64,000 nucleotides of DNA from Sphingopyxis sp. H073 (GCF_001468395.1 NZ_LNSG01000011.1:53933-117932), one strand, 5' to 3'. Numbered from the stretch's first letter, positions 25,274-35,472 are shown. Made by a program: numbers and translations. The notes: generated by a model from the letters alone, not told the origin.

Positions 25274-26131
25274 ATGCGATTCGCAGGCAAGATCGCCGTG
25301 GTCACCGGCGCGGCATCGGGCATCGGCAAGGCCGCGGTGCTGAAACTCGCGGGCGAAGGCGCGCATGTTTTCGCCGCCGACATCGACGAAGCGGGCGGCC
25401 GCGCGCTGGCCGAACAGTCGAACGGCAAGATCGACTTCGTCCGCTGCGACGTCACCGTCCCCGCCGATATCGAAGCGCTGATGAATACCGCCGCCGAGAA
25501 AGCTGGCGGGATCGACATCGTATTCAACAACGCCGCCGCGGGCGGCGACCGCGCGCCGATCGACGAGATCACGCCCGAAGGCTGGGACCGGACGATGGAC
25601 CTCGTCCTCAAATCGGTCGCGATGGGCATCCGTTATGCCGCGCCGCACATGAAGCATCGCAAGGGCGCCAGCATCGTCAACACCGCAAGCGTCGCGGCGC
25701 TCGGCGCGGGCTATTCGCCGACAGCCTATGCGGTCGCCAAGGCCGGCGTGCTGCATTTGAGCAAGGTCGCGGCCACCGATCTGGCGCAATATGGCATCCG
25801 CGTGAACGCGATCTGCCCCGGCTTCATCAACACCAATATCTTCACCGCTTCGCTCGACGTGCCGGGCGAGCTCAAGACGCAGGCGAACGCCGTGATCGCG
25901 CAGATGAGCGCGCAGGCGCAACCGGTCGCGCGCGGCGGCCAGCCCGAGGATATCGCAAACGCGGTCGCCTATCTCGCGAGCGAGGAGTCGAGCTTCATGA
26001 CCGGGACGCATATGCTCGTCGACGGCGGGCTGACGATCGGCCAGCGTCACGCATGGGACAAGGAAACGCCGGGCATGTTCGATGCCCTGCTCGCGATGGA
26101 GGAAGCGGCGAAAGCCGGAGCCGCCGGGTGA
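25274..26131 (+). CDS. SDR-family oxidoreductase
   Basis: 285 residues behind GGGAGCAGAGG. NAD-binding TGAASGIGKAAVLKL starts near residue 12; Asp at the end of beta 2 (FAADIDEAGG) points to NAD(H). The catalytic set is visible in SIVNTASVAALGAGYSPTAY then AVAKAG (Ser, Tyr, Lys near 141-158). The extra 25 residues at the C terminus (RHAWDKETPGMFDALLAMEE) exceed the usual end. First gene of the plus-strand arm; it overlaps the next gene by GTGA. Probably oxidises a secondary alcohol intermediate. Confidence 0.92.
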   Translation: MRFAGKIAVVTGAASGIGKAAVLKLAGEGAHVFAADIDEAGGRALAEQSNGKIDFVRCDVTVPADIEALMNTAAEKAGGIDIVFNNAAAGGDRAPIDEITPEGWDRTMDLVLKSVAMGIRYAAPHMKHRKGASIVNTASVAALGAGYSPTAYAVAKAGVLHLSKVAATDLAQYGIRVNAICPGFINTNIFTASLDVPGELKTQANAVIAQMSAQAQPVARGGQPEDIANAVAYLASEESSFMTGTHMLVDGGLTIGQRHAWDKETPGMFDALLAMEEAAKAGAAG

Positions 26132-27567
26132 CCGCCGACACCCCGGTATCGACGCGCCTGCCGGTCCGGCTCAAGCTGTTCCACGGCCTTGGCAGCGTCG
26201 CCTATGGCGTCAAGGACAACGGCTTTTCGACCTTCCTGCTGATTTTCTACAGCCAGGTGGTCGGGCTGGATGCCAGCCTCGTATCGCTCGCGCTGATGTT
26301 CGCGCTGCTCGCCGACGCCTTCGTCGATCCGCTGATCGGCTATTTCTCCGACCGCACTTACACGCGCTGGGGTCGGCGCCATCCCTGGCTTTATCTCGCG
26401 CCGATCCCGCTCGCTTTCGCATGGATGCTGCTCTGGTCACCGCCCGACGACCATACGCATATCTTCGCCTATCTGGTCGTCGTGGCGGTGCTGGTGCGTA
26501 CGCTCGTTTCGTGCTGCGAGGTGCCGTCGCAGTCGCTCGTCGCCGAACTGACGAGCGATTATGACGAACGCACCGCGCTCGTCCGCTTCCGCTTCCTCTT
26601 CGCGTGGGGCGGCGGGCTGCTCGTCTTCTTCCTCGCCAACACGGTCTTCCTGCGCCCCGACGCGACGCACGAATTCGGCCAGCTGAATCCCGCCGGATAC
26701 TGGCTCTATGGCCTGTGCGGCGCGATCCTGATGGCGGCGACGGTGCTGATCTCGGCGATCGGCCAGCATCGCCGCGTCGCGCATCTGCCCGCGACCAAGC
26801 CCGAGCCCGGATCGCCGAAACGGCTGTTCGCCGAAATCTGGGAATCGCTGCGCCACCCCGCCGCGCTGATCCTGCTCGGCGCCTCGCTGATCGCGATTTC
26901 GAGCACGCAGATGACTTTCACCATCTCGAACTTCCTCTACCTCTATGTCTGGCGCTTTTCGGACGGCGCGTTCGCGGCGCTGCCGTGGCTGCTGATGGTG
27001 AGCGTGATCGGTTCCTTCCTGCTCGTGCAACCGCTGCACCATCGTTTCGGCAAGAAAAGGACCGCGGTGGTGTGCGGGATTATCAGCACGATTTTCTGGG
27101 TCGTCCCCTTCGTACTGCTGCTGTCGGGCAACTGGCCCGCGATCGGATCGAGTTTTTCCAGCAACCTGCTGATGGGCTTCATCCTCCTCTCGAACATCAA
27201 TGCGGTGATGCTGATGATCTCCGGCCAGTCGATGCTCGCCGATGTGGTCGAAGCCTCGCAGGTCGAGACCGGGCGCCGCACCGAGGGCGTGTTCGCGGCG
27301 GGCTGGATGTTCGTCCAGAAATGCGCGACCGCGGTGGGAATCGGATTGACCGGACTGCTGATCAGCCTGTCGGGGCTGCCGTCGAAGGCGATCCCGGGGC
27401 AGGTCGCGCCCGAGGTGATCGAGCGGCTGGTGGTCAGCTATGGCGTGATCGTGGTGATCGCCGCCGCCTGCTCGACCTGGATCTTCTCGCGCTTTCCGAT
27501 CAACCGCGCCGACCATGAGGCACGGATCGCCGCCTTGTCGGCGACCGAGGCGACCGGCCTGCAATGA
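26128..27567 (+). CDS. GPH-type MFS symporter, copy 1
   Basis: 479 residues from a GTG at 26128, overlapping the SDR stop (GTGA). About twelve membrane helices. The glycoside-pentoside-hexuronide (MelB-like) layout is clear: KLFHGLGSVAYGVKDNGFST, then LLADAFVDPLIGYFSDRTYT, the RRHPWLYLAPIPLAFAWMLL loop, and DYDERTALVRFRFLFAW. The TRWGRRHPW loop and the Asp pair in helix two match MelB. Homologues in catabolic clusters carry carboxylic acids or sterol-like compounds, not only sugars, so the substrate is open. It overlaps a second such gene by ATGA. Confidence 0.92.
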   Translation: MTADTPVSTRLPVRLKLFHGLGSVAYGVKDNGFSTFLLIFYSQVVGLDASLVSLALMFALLADAFVDPLIGYFSDRTYTRWGRRHPWLYLAPIPLAFAWMLLWSPPDDHTHIFAYLVVVAVLVRTLVSCCEVPSQSLVAELTSDYDERTALVRFRFLFAWGGGLLVFFLANTVFLRPDATHEFGQLNPAGYWLYGLCGAILMAATVLISAIGQHRRVAHLPATKPEPGSPKRLFAEIWESLRHPAALILLGASLIAISSTQMTFTISNFLYLYVWRFSDGAFAALPWLLMVSVIGSFLLVQPLHHRFGKKRTAVVCGIISTIFWVVPFVLLLSGNWPAIGSSFSSNLLMGFILLSNINAVMLMISGQSMLADVVEASQVETGRRTEGVFAAGWMFVQKCATAVGIGLTGLLISLSGLPSKAIPGQVAPEVIERLVVSYGVIVVIAAACSTWIFSRFPINRADHEARIAALSATEATGLQ

Positions 27568-29003
27568 CCGCGCCCGCCCTTCCCGCCCCGCTCCCGATGC
27601 GGATCAAGCTGGCGCACGGGCTGGGCAGCGTGACGCTGGGGATCAAGGAGGCGGGGCTCACCACCTTCTTCATGCTCTATTACAATCAGGTGCTCGGCTT
27701 CGATCCGCGCACCGTGTCGCTGGTGTTGATCGGCGCGATGGTGATCGACGCGCTGGTCGACCCGCTGATCGGGCGCCTGTCCGACGCGACACGCACGCGG
27801 TTCGGGCGGCGGCTGCCCTGGCTCTATGGCGCGGCGGTACCGATGGCGATCGCCTGGGCCTTGCTGTGGGTCTCCCCCGACATCGCGCAGCATTCGACGC
27901 TGGGGCTGATCGTCAATGTCGTCGCCGTGCGTATCCTCGTCTCGGCGTGCGAAATCCCGTCGGTGTCGCTCGTCGCCGAACTGACGCGCGACTATGACGA
28001 GCGCACGACGCTGATGCGCTTCCGCTTCCTGTTCGGCTGGCTGGGCGGGCTCACCGCGACAGCGCTCGCTTATGGCTATTTTTTGACCTCCGACGAGCCG
28101 GGACAGAGCGGGCTGCTCGAAGCCGCGGGCTATACCGAATTCGGGCTGTTCGGCGCGGCGATGATCCTGGTGACGACGCTGGGGTCGGCGCTGGGGCAAC
28201 ACCGGCGCATCGTATCGCTGCCGCCGCCCGCCGCGACAGGACACGGCAATTCGATGCTCGCCGATATCGCGCTCGCCTTTCGCAACCCCGCCTTCGTCGC
28301 GCTGGTCAGCGGGGCGCTGTTCATCGTTACCGGCTATGCTACCACGATCGCCTCGATCAACTATATGATGCTCTACGTCTGGCAGCTCGGCGACGCGCAG
28401 TTCGCCTGGTATCCGCTGGGGCTCGCGATCGCGGTGTTCGGCGCCTTCGCCGCGGTCGGGCGCGCGCATCGCCGCTTCGGCAAACGCGACACAGCGATCG
28501 CCGCCGCGCTGTTCAGCGGCGCGCTCGCCTTCGTGCCCTATGCCGCGCGCAACCTCGGCTTCTGGCCCGAACTCGGCGGGACGACGTCGGTCTTTCTGCT
28601 GCTCGGCTTCATGACGCTGTCGCTCTTCGGGCAGATCGTGGCGAACATATCCGCCGCGTCGATGGTCGCCGAAATCGTCGAGGCGCACGAGGTCGATCAT
28701 GGCACGCGAATCGAGGGCGTGTTTTTCGCGGGCTATCTGATGACGCAGAAATTCGGGCAGGCGCTCGGCATCTTCCTCGTCGGTCAGCTCGTCGCCTTTG
28801 CAGGGCTGGGCGAGCGGATGCGGCCCGAGGACCTGCCCGCCGACACGGCGACCCAGATGGGATGGATTTACGCCGGGCTGATGGTGTTGATCGGAGTGCT
28901 CGCCGCGCTCGGGCTGCGCCGTTACGCGATCGACCGGGCCAGCCACGAGGCGCGGCTGGCGCTGCTTGGCGGAGGCGCGCCCGCCCATAAGGAGCGCTCA
29001 TAG
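27564..29003 (+). CDS. GPH-type MFS symporter, copy 2
   Basis: 479 residues, the same length as copy 1 and clearly its paralogue. Matching parts include RIKLAHGLGSVTLGIKEAGL, VIDALVDPLIGRLSDATRTR, FGRRLPWLYGAAVPMAIAWA, LTRDYDERTTLMRFRFLFGW and HGTRIEGVFFAGYLMTQKFG. The pair probably arose by tandem duplication followed by divergence. Two adjacent symporters may carry different members of one substrate class, import and export respectively, or form a dimer. It ends 123 bases before the ACAD10/11-like gene. Confidence 0.92.
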   Translation: MTAPALPAPLPMRIKLAHGLGSVTLGIKEAGLTTFFMLYYNQVLGFDPRTVSLVLIGAMVIDALVDPLIGRLSDATRTRFGRRLPWLYGAAVPMAIAWALLWVSPDIAQHSTLGLIVNVVAVRILVSACEIPSVSLVAELTRDYDERTTLMRFRFLFGWLGGLTATALAYGYFLTSDEPGQSGLLEAAGYTEFGLFGAAMILVTTLGSALGQHRRIVSLPPPAATGHGNSMLADIALAFRNPAFVALVSGALFIVTGYATTIASINYMMLYVWQLGDAQFAWYPLGLAIAVFGAFAAVGRAHRRFGKRDTAIAAALFSGALAFVPYAARNLGFWPELGGTTSVFLLLGFMTLSLFGQIVANISAASMVAEIVEAHEVDHGTRIEGVFFAGYLMTQKFGQALGIFLVGQLVAFAGLGERMRPEDLPADTATQMGWIYAGLMVLIGVLAALGLRRYAIDRASHEARLALLGGGAPAHKERS

Positions 29004-29095
29004 CGAATATGCCGAAACATAATGTCCGCCGATCGCAGAAAAATGCGATTTCGCGGCATCCGGGCCTTGGCAAAGCGACCGAATCGGCCCAAGGG

Positions 29096-29111
29096 TTTAC
29101 GTAAACGTAAA
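29096..29111. promoter_or_regulatory. Perfect operator-like palindrome before the ACAD gene
   Basis: TTTACGTAAACGTAAA has perfect 7-bp arms (TTTACGT/ACGTAAA) around AA. It ends 15 bases before the ATG at 29127. It resembles what I recall of MerR-family (LiuR-type) sites of acyl-CoA catabolism, and the site at 25150; the regulator is not in the window. Confidence 0.6.
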
Positions 29112-29126
29112 GGGAAGGATGTAGCG

Positions 29127-30419
29127 ATGGATTTCGATCTTACCGACCGGCAGAAGCATTGGCAGGGCCGGGTTCGCGATTTCATCGAGCGCAAGGTCCG
29201 CCCCGCGGTTTCGACCTACAAGCAGCAGGATGCCGCGGGCGATCGCTGGAAGGTGATCGAGGTCGTCGAGGACCTGAAGGCCGAGGCGAAGGCGGCGGGC
29301 ATCTGGAACCTGTTCATGCCGCCCAAGTCGGCCGCGCACCATCATGTCGACGAGACGTTCGAGTTCGAAGGCCCCGGCCTCACCAACCTCGAATATGCGC
29401 TCTGCGCCGAAGAAATGGGCCGCATCGGTTTTGCGAGCGAAGTGTTCAACTGCTCGGCGCCCGACACCGGCAACATGGAAGTCTTCCACCGCTACGGGAC
29501 GCGGGCACAGAAGGACAAATGGCTCGCGCCGCTGATGAACGGCGAGATCCGTTCGGCCTTCCTGATGACCGAACCGGCGGTTGCCTCGTCCGATGCGACG
29601 AACATCGAGACGCGGATCGAACGCGACGGCGACGATTATGTGATCAACGGCACCAAATGGTGGTCGTCGGGCGCGGGCGATCCGCGCTGCAAGGTGGCGA
29701 TCGTGATGGGCAAGACCGACTTCGGCGCCAAGCGCCACGCGCAGCAGTCGATGCTGGTCGTGCCGATGGATGCGCCGGGGATCAACATCAAGCGCCACCT
29801 GCCCGTCTTCGGCTATGACGACGCGCCGCACGGCCATATGGAAATCGAACTGAAGGACGTGCGCGTCAATGCCGAGGAGGCAATGCTGCTCGGCGAGGGC
29901 CGCGGCTTCGAAATCGCGCAGGGCCGTCTCGGGCCGGGCCGCATCCATCACTGCATGCGCACCGTGGGCGTCGCCGAGGAAGCGCTGGAACGCATGTGCA
30001 AGCGGCTCCAGTCGCGCGTCGCCTTCGGCAAGACGATCGCCGAGCACAGCATCTGGGAACAGCGGATCGCGCGCGCGCGGATCGACATCGAGATGACGCG
30101 CCTGCTCTGCCTGAAAGCCGCCGACATGATGGACAAGGTCGGCAACAAGTCGGCCGCGGCCGAGATCGCGATGATCAAGGTGCAGGCGCCGAACATGGCG
30201 CTCTCGATCATCGACGATGCGATCCAGGCGCATGGCGGCGGCGGGGTCAGCGACGACTTCGGCCTCGCCAAGATGTACGCAGGCCAGCGCACGCTGCGCC
30301 TGGCCGACGGCCCCGACGAGGTTCACGCCCGCGCGATCTCGCGCATCGAGCTCGCGAAACATTCGCCCGCCGCGACCGATGCCGGCTTCTCGTCGGGCGA
30401 CATCGGCGTTTCGCGCTAA
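29127..30419 (+). CDS. Acyl-CoA dehydrogenase, ACAD10/ACAD11-like
   Basis: 430 residues from the ATG at 29127 behind GGGAAGGAT. The middle domain reads [20 protein letters not shown] then [18 protein letters not shown]. The later part reads [20 protein letters not shown] and [18 protein letters not shown]. The end has [16 protein letters not shown]. The [16 protein letters not shown] and [13 protein letters not shown] blocks mark the ACAD10/11 group. In that group ACAD is fused to or works with an APH-type kinase that phosphorylates 4-hydroxyacyl-CoA, and the ACAD part then removes phosphate and rearranges the product. Here the kinase is two genes downstream as a separate protein. Confidence 0.93.
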   Translation: MDFDLTDRQKHWQGRVRDFIERKVRPAVSTYKQQDAAGDRWKVIEVVEDLKAEAKAAGIWNLFMPPKSAAHHHVDETFEFEGPGLTNLEYALCAEEMGRIGFASEVFNCSAPDTGNMEVFHRYGTRAQKDKWLAPLMNGEIRSAFLMTEPAVASSDATNIETRIERDGDDYVINGTKWWSSGAGDPRCKVAIVMGKTDFGAKRHAQQSMLVVPMDAPGINIKRHLPVFGYDDAPHGHMEIELKDVRVNAEEAMLLGEGRGFEIAQGRLGPGRIHHCMRTVGVAEEALERMCKRLQSRVAFGKTIAEHSIWEQRIARARIDIEMTRLLCLKAADMMDKVGNKSAAAEIAMIKVQAPNMALSIIDDAIQAHGGGGVSDDFGLAKMYAGQRTLRLADGPDEVHARAISRIELAKHSPAATDAGFSSGDIGVSR

Positions 30420-30445
30420 ACAGCAGCAGATTTCGGAGACACACT

Positions 30446-31537
30446 TTGACCAAAGCCGCCGTTCTGATCGAGCCGGGCAAGCCGCTCGTCATCGAAGATG
30501 TCGTCGTCGACAAGCCCGGCCCGCACGAGGTGCGCATCCGCACCGCGGCGTGCGGCCTGTGCCATTCGGACCTGCACTTCATCGACGGTGCCTATCCGCA
30601 CCCGCTGCCCGCGATTCCCGGGCACGAGGCGGCGGGGATCGTCGAAGCGGTCGGCAGCGAGGTTCGCACGGTGAAGCCCGGCGATGCGGTCGTCACCTGC
30701 CTGAGCGCCTTCTGCGGCCATTGCGAGTTTTGCGTCAGCGGACGCATGTCGCTTTGCCTCGGCGGCGACACGCGCCGTCCCGCAGGATCGGCGCCGCGCA
30801 TCACGCGCCCCGACGGCTCGCCGGTCAACCAGATGCTCAATCTCAGCGCCTTTTCGGAGGTGATGCTGGTCCATGAGCATGCCTGCGTGCGGATCGACCC
30901 CGACATGCCGCTCGACCGCGCCGCGGTGATCGGCTGCGCGGTGACCACCGGCGCCGGAACGATCTTCAACGCGTGCAAGGTGACGCCCGGCGAGACCGTT
31001 GCCGTCGTCGGCTGCGGCGGCGTCGGCCTCGCGACGATCAACGCCGCGAAGATCGCCGGCGCAGGCCGCATCATCGCCGCCGACCCCGTGCCCGAAAAGC
31101 GCGAACTCGCGAAGAAGCTTGGCGCGACCGACGTCGTCGATGCGCTGTCTGACGATGCCGCGAAGCAGATCCTCGAAATCAGCAAGGGCGGCGTCGACCA
31201 TGCGATCGAGGCGGTCGGACGCCCGGCCTCGGCCAGCCTTGCGGTCGCTTCGCTCCGCCGCGGCGGCACCGCGACGATCCTCGGCATGATGCCCCTCGCC
31301 GAAAAGGTCGGCCTCAGCGCGATGGACCTGCTGTCGGGCAAGAAATTGCAAGGCGCGATCATGGGCGGCAACCGCTTCCCGGTCGATATTCCGCGCCTTG
31401 TCGACTTCTACCTCCGCGGACTGCTCGACCTCGACAGCATCGTCGCCGAGACCATTCCGCTGAGCCAGGTCAACGAAGGCTTCGACAAGATGCGAAAGGG
31501 CGATGCCGCGCGGTCGGTGATCGTGTTCGACCAATGA
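30446..31537 (+). CDS. Zinc-dependent alcohol dehydrogenase
   Basis: 363 residues. The best start is a TTG at 30446 behind GGAGA; no ATG fits the conserved N terminus (TKAAVLIEPGKPLVIEDVVV). Catalytic zinc ligands are CGLCHSDLHF near residue 36 and PGHEAAGIVEAVG near 60. The structural zinc set is CLSAFCGHCEFCVSGRMSLC near 87-106. The Rossmann site VVGCGGVGLATINAAKIAGA is near 188 and IIAADPVPEK follows. Medium-chain MDR class, close to the class III/GroES-like acyl-alcohol dehydrogenases. It sits between the ACAD and its kinase partner. Confidence 0.92.
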   Translation: MTKAAVLIEPGKPLVIEDVVVDKPGPHEVRIRTAACGLCHSDLHFIDGAYPHPLPAIPGHEAAGIVEAVGSEVRTVKPGDAVVTCLSAFCGHCEFCVSGRMSLCLGGDTRRPAGSAPRITRPDGSPVNQMLNLSAFSEVMLVHEHACVRIDPDMPLDRAAVIGCAVTTGAGTIFNACKVTPGETVAVVGCGGVGLATINAAKIAGAGRIIAADPVPEKRELAKKLGATDVVDALSDDAAKQILEISKGGVDHAIEAVGRPASASLAVASLRRGGTATILGMMPLAEKVGLSAMDLLSGKKLQGAIMGGNRFPVDIPRLVDFYLRGLLDLDSIVAETIPLSQVNEGFDKMRKGDAARSVIVFDQ

Positions 31538-32607
31538 CGACGGGCATCGACGCGCAAAAGGCCTTCAGCGGCACCGTCGCCCCCGAGGGGGCCGACATAC
31601 TCGACGAAGCGAAGCTGACCGCGTGGATGGAGGCAAATGTCGAAGGCTTCAAAGGCCCGCTGACCCAAAGCAAGTTTGCCGGCGGCCAGTCGAACCCGAC
31701 GTACAAGATCAGCGCGCCCTCGGGCAATTATGTCCTGCGTCGCAAGCCTTTCGGCCCGCTGCTGCCCTCGGCGCACGCGGTCGACCGCGAGTACAAGGTG
31801 CAGGCCGGACTCCATAAGACCGGCTTCCCCGTCGCGCGCCAGTACGGCCTCTGCACCGACGACAGCGTCGTCGGCAGCTGGTTCTACGTCATGGGCATGG
31901 TCGACGGACAGACAATCTGGGATGGGTCGATGCCCGGCTCGACCCCCGAGAACCGCCGTGCGACCTATCATGCTATGATCGACACGCTCGCCGCTCTGCA
32001 CAGCGTCGATATCGAGGCGGCGGGTCTGTCGGACTTCGGCAAGCCGGGCAATTATTTCGGCCGCCAGGTCGACCGCTGGACGAAGCAGTACAAGCTCTCC
32101 GAAACCGAGACGATGGACGAGATGGAGCGGCTGATCGCCTGGCTGCCCGCGACCTTGCCCGAACAGACGCGCACCAGCGTGGTCCATGGCGACTATCGCA
32201 TCGACAATATGATCTACGCGAAGGACCGGCCCGAAGTTCTGGCCGTCCTCGACTGGGAATTGTCGACGCTGGGCGATCCGCTCGCCGATTTCACCTATGT
32301 CGCAATGGCCTGGGTGACCGAGAATGGCGGGCGATCGGGGGTCATGGACCTGGACCGCAAAGCGCTCGGCATTCCCGAACTCGACGAGGTCGTCGAGCGC
32401 TATTGCCAGGCAACGGGCCGCGACGGCGTGCCCGACATGAACTGGTATTTCGCCTATAACTTCTTCCGCCTTGCCGGGATCATGCAGGGGATCAAGAAGC
32501 GCGTCATCGACGGCACCGCTTCCTCCGCCCATGCCAAGGCGATGTCCGAACGCGTCCTCCCGCTCGCGGAAAAGGCGTGGGATTTTGCACGAAAGGCAGG
32601 CGCATGA
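31534..32607 (+). CDS. APH-type phosphotransferase, like the kinase half of ACAD10/11
   Basis: 357 residues, overlapping the ADH gene by ATGA. Aminoglycoside-phosphotransferase fold: FAGGQSNPTYKISAPSGNYV and LRRKPFGPLLPSAHAVDREY are the N-lobe, with the ATP-site lysine in LRRKP. TSVVHGDYRIDNMIY near residue 212 is the catalytic loop (Asp, Asn) and LAVLDWELSTLGDPLADFTY near 236 holds the metal-binding Asp. Whole blocks match the N-terminal domain of ACAD10/11 and the LvaA kinase of levulinate catabolism. It should therefore phosphorylate a hydroxyacyl-CoA, not an antibiotic. Confidence 0.92.
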   Translation: MTTGIDAQKAFSGTVAPEGADILDEAKLTAWMEANVEGFKGPLTQSKFAGGQSNPTYKISAPSGNYVLRRKPFGPLLPSAHAVDREYKVQAGLHKTGFPVARQYGLCTDDSVVGSWFYVMGMVDGQTIWDGSMPGSTPENRRATYHAMIDTLAALHSVDIEAAGLSDFGKPGNYFGRQVDRWTKQYKLSETETMDEMERLIAWLPATLPEQTRTSVVHGDYRIDNMIYAKDRPEVLAVLDWELSTLGDPLADFTYVAMAWVTENGGRSGVMDLDRKALGIPELDEVVERYCQATGRDGVPDMNWYFAYNFFRLAGIMQGIKKRVIDGTASSAHAKAMSERVLPLAEKAWDFARKAGA

Positions 32608-33380
32608 GCCTTTTCGACATGAGCGGTCAGGTCGCGCTGATCACCGGATCGTCGCGCGGCATCGGCAGGGCGATCGCCGAGGCGATGGCCGAGCAGGGCG
32701 CGAAGGTCGTGATCTCGAGCCGCAAGCAGGACGCCTGCGACGCCACCGCGGCCGAGATCAATGCGACGTTCGGCAACGGCACCGCGATCGCTGTCCCCGC
32801 GAATATCTCGTCGAGGGACGATCTGCAGCACCTCGTCGATACGACGCGAAAGGCGTTCGGCAAAATCACCGCGCTTGTCTGCAACGCCGCGTCGAACCCC
32901 TATTACGGCCCCGGCCTCGGGATCAGCGACGACCAGTTCCGCAAGATCATGGACAATAACATCCTGTCCAACCATTGGCTGATCTCCATGGTCGCGCCCG
33001 AAATGGTCGAACGCGGCGAAGGCGCGATCACGATCATCAGCTCGATCGGCGGGCTCAAGGGATCGCCGATCATCGGCGCCTATTGCATCTCGAAGGCCGC
33101 CGACATGCAGATGGCGCGCAATTTCGCGGTCGAGCTGGGTGCGAGCGGCATCCGCGTCAATTGCATCGCGCCGGGCCTGATCCGCACCGACATGGCGCGC
33201 GCGCTGTGGGAGGATCCCGAAAATCTGCGGCGCTCGACCGCCGCCTCGACGCTGAAGCGTATCGGCGAACCCCACGAGATCGCGGGCGCCGCGGTCTTCC
33301 TCGCCAGCAAGGCTGGAGCATTCACCACCGGCCAGACCATCGTCTGCGATGGCGGCGCCACGATTTCGGGAGGCGCATGA
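32604..33380 (+). CDS. SDR-family oxidoreductase
   Basis: 258 residues from the ATG at 32604, overlapping the kinase gene by ATGA. Cofactor site [20 protein letters not shown] near residue 12, with Ser-Arg at the next strand end ([10 protein letters not shown]) that suggests NADP(H). [19 protein letters not shown] follows; the catalytic part is [20 protein letters not shown] then K (Ser, Tyr, Lys). The C-terminal [18 protein letters not shown] is standard. In levulinate pathways an SDR (LvaD) reduces the 4-keto to the 4-hydroxyacyl-CoA. This gene or the next could do that step. Confidence 0.92.
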   Translation: MSLFDMSGQVALITGSSRGIGRAIAEAMAEQGAKVVISSRKQDACDATAAEINATFGNGTAIAVPANISSRDDLQHLVDTTRKAFGKITALVCNAASNPYYGPGLGISDDQFRKIMDNNILSNHWLISMVAPEMVERGEGAITIISSIGGLKGSPIIGAYCISKAADMQMARNFAVELGASGIRVNCIAPGLIRTDMARALWEDPENLRRSTAASTLKRIGEPHEIAGAAVFLASKAGAFTTGQTIVCDGGATISGGA

Positions 33381-34183
33381 TGGGCGCATTGGACGGCAAG
33401 ATCGCAATCATCACCGGCGCAGGTTCGGGTATCGGCCGCGCGAGCGCACTGCGTTTCGCCGCCGAGGGCGCGAAGCTGGTGCTCGGCGACAAGACGGCGG
33501 CGGTGCACGACACCGCGCAGGCGATCAAGGATGCGGGCGGCGAGGCGATCGCGCTCGAGATCGACGCGGGGGTCGAGGCCGACGTCGCGAAGCTGGTCGC
33601 GGCCGCGAAGGACAGTTTCGGCGGGCTCGATGTCGCGTTCGCCAACGCCGGGATCATCGGCGACATGGGGGGCATCTTCGATTTCGACCCCGCCGCGTGG
33701 GCCGAAACGCTGCGTGTCAACCTGATCGGCCCCGCGCTGATGGTGAAGCACGCCGGCAAGGCGATGGTCGACCAGGGGCGCGGCGGCGCGATCGTGCTGA
33801 CCGCAAGCGTCGCCGGGATCAATTCGGGCGCGGGCCCGGGCGCCTATTCTGCGTCGAAGGCGGGCGTCATCAACCTCGCCAAGGTCGCGGCGCAGCAGCT
33901 GTCGACCAGCGGCGTGCGGGTCAACGCGATCTGCCCCGGCCTGACCGAGACCGGCATGACCAAGCCGACCTTCGACTATGCGAAAGCCAAGGAGGTCACG
34001 CACAAGCTCGGCCAGCTCAATCCGCTGCGCCGCGCAGCGCAGCCCGAGGAGCTGGCGAATGTCGCCCTCTTCCTGGCGAGCGACCAGGCGAGCTATGTCA
34101 ACGGACAGGCGATCGCGGTCGACGGCGGCCTTACCAGTTCGCATCCGGTGACGCGCCAGCTATTGGGCCAGACGTCACACTGA
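33377..34183 (+). CDS. SDR-family oxidoreductase
   Basis: 268 residues; tandem ATG codons at 33377 and 33380, the first overlapping the stop upstream. [15 protein letters not shown] near residue 13 and an Asp-ending strand ([10 protein letters not shown]) favour NAD(H), in contrast to the gene before it. The catalytic site is [20 protein letters not shown] then [20 protein letters not shown] follows. The pair of adjacent SDRs with opposite cofactor signatures would allow a reduce-then-oxidise isomerisation of a hydroxyl group (inference). Confidence 0.92.
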   Translation: MMGALDGKIAIITGAGSGIGRASALRFAAEGAKLVLGDKTAAVHDTAQAIKDAGGEAIALEIDAGVEADVAKLVAAAKDSFGGLDVAFANAGIIGDMGGIFDFDPAAWAETLRVNLIGPALMVKHAGKAMVDQGRGGAIVLTASVAGINSGAGPGAYSASKAGVINLAKVAAQQLSTSGVRVNAICPGLTETGMTKPTFDYAKAKEVTHKLGQLNPLRRAAQPEELANVALFLASDQASYVNGQAIAVDGGLTSSHPVTRQLLGQTSH

Positions 34184-34196
34184 GCGCGGAGGCTAT

Positions 34197-35399
34197 ATGA
34201 GTCACGGATTCGACACCAGGCGGCTCGACCGCATCCCGGCTTTCCTGCAGGCCAAATATGTCGACACCGGCCGTCTTCCGCACGCCGCGACCCTGGTGTC
34301 GCGACGCGGCGAGATCGCGCATCTGTCGTGCATCGGCGACGCGCGGCCGGGCGAGGCGCTGAAAGACGACGCGATCTTCCGCATCGCCAGCATGACCAAA
34401 CCGATCACGTCGATCGCCTTCATGATGCTGCTCGAGGAGGGCAAGGTCGCACTGAGCGATCCGCTCACCAAATTCTGTCCCGAATTCAAGGATACCGGCG
34501 TCTTCGTCGCGGGCGGCGGCAACGTCCCCTTCCTGACGCGCGCGCCGGCGCAGCCGATCCGCATGGTCGATCTGCTGCGCCACACCGCGGGCCTGACCTA
34601 TGGATTTCAGGAACGCACCCCGGTCGATGCGGCTTACCGCAAGGCGCGGATCGACGATTTCGACGCCGATTATACGATGGACAGCTTTATCGCCGATCTG
34701 GCAAAGATCCCGCTTCAGTTCGACCCCGGCGCGCACTGGAATTATTCGATGGCGACCGACGTGCTCGGCGCGGTCATCGAGCGCATCGAGGGCAAGCCGT
34801 TCGCGAACGTGTTACAGGAGCGCATCTTCGGCCCGCTCGGCATGGTCGACACCGGCTTCAGGGTCCCAGCCGACCAGCAGCACCGGCTGACCGACTGCTA
34901 CGCCTTCGACCCCAAGGAGAAGATGAAGGGTTTCGACAGCGGCGACCGCAGCCGCTGGGCGAAGGATCGCAGTTTCCATTCGGGCGGCGGCGGGCTCGCC
35001 TCGACCTTGCACGACTATCACCGTTTCTGCCTGATGCTGCTCGGCGGCGGCAAGCTCGGCGATATGCGGATCGTCAGCCGCAAGACGCTCGATCTGATGA
35101 CCTCAAACCATCTCGTCGGCGGCGGCGACCTGACGCAGCACAGCGTCGGCATCTTTTCGGAGGACGAGAACGCCGGGGTCGGCTTCGGCCTCGGCTTCGC
35201 GGTCACGCTCGATCCCGCCACCACGGGCATCCCGGGCTCGGCCGGCGACTTTTACTGGGGCGGCATGTTCTCGACGGGCTTCTTCGTCGATCCGGTCGAG
35301 GAGATCTGCATGGTCTTCATGACCCAGCTCATGCCCTCTTCCACCTATCCCGTCCGGCGCGAGGTCAAGACGCTCGTCCACGCCGCCCTCGACGACTGA
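34197..35399 (+). CDS. Beta-lactamase-fold serine hydrolase
   Basis: 400 residues. Class C beta-lactamase/EstB fold: SxxK is Ser65-Met-Thr-Lys68 in [20 protein letters not shown]. The YxN-type tyrosine is in [17 protein letters not shown] near 184, and a third motif in [15 protein letters not shown] near 266. There is no signal peptide, so it acts in the cytoplasm as an esterase, lactonase or thioesterase, not as a resistance enzyme. It lies 13 bases after the SDR pair in the catabolic operon. A role in opening a lactone substrate is possible. Confidence 0.9.
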   Translation: MSHGFDTRRLDRIPAFLQAKYVDTGRLPHAATLVSRRGEIAHLSCIGDARPGEALKDDAIFRIASMTKPITSIAFMMLLEEGKVALSDPLTKFCPEFKDTGVFVAGGGNVPFLTRAPAQPIRMVDLLRHTAGLTYGFQERTPVDAAYRKARIDDFDADYTMDSFIADLAKIPLQFDPGAHWNYSMATDVLGAVIERIEGKPFANVLQERIFGPLGMVDTGFRVPADQQHRLTDCYAFDPKEKMKGFDSGDRSRWAKDRSFHSGGGGLASTLHDYHRFCLMLLGGGKLGDMRIVSRKTLDLMTSNHLVGGGDLTQHSVGIFSEDENAGVGFGLGFAVTLDPATTGIPGSAGDFYWGGMFSTGFFVDPVEEICMVFMTQLMPSSTYPVRREVKTLVHAALDD

Positions 35400-35472
35400 A
35401 ACGCCCACCCACCCCTCCGTCCGCAGCGGACAAAGCCCGAGCGGACGGTCCCACATTCAAGAGGAGTCTCCC

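Noticed and set aside
31534..32607. Aminoglycoside phosphotransferase
   Set aside because: It has the APH fold, but whole blocks match the kinase half of ACAD10/11 and its neighbours are acyl-CoA genes.
34197..35399. Beta-lactam resistance enzyme
   Set aside because: The fold and SxxK motif fit class C, but there is no signal peptide and the gene is inside a CoA-ester catabolic operon.
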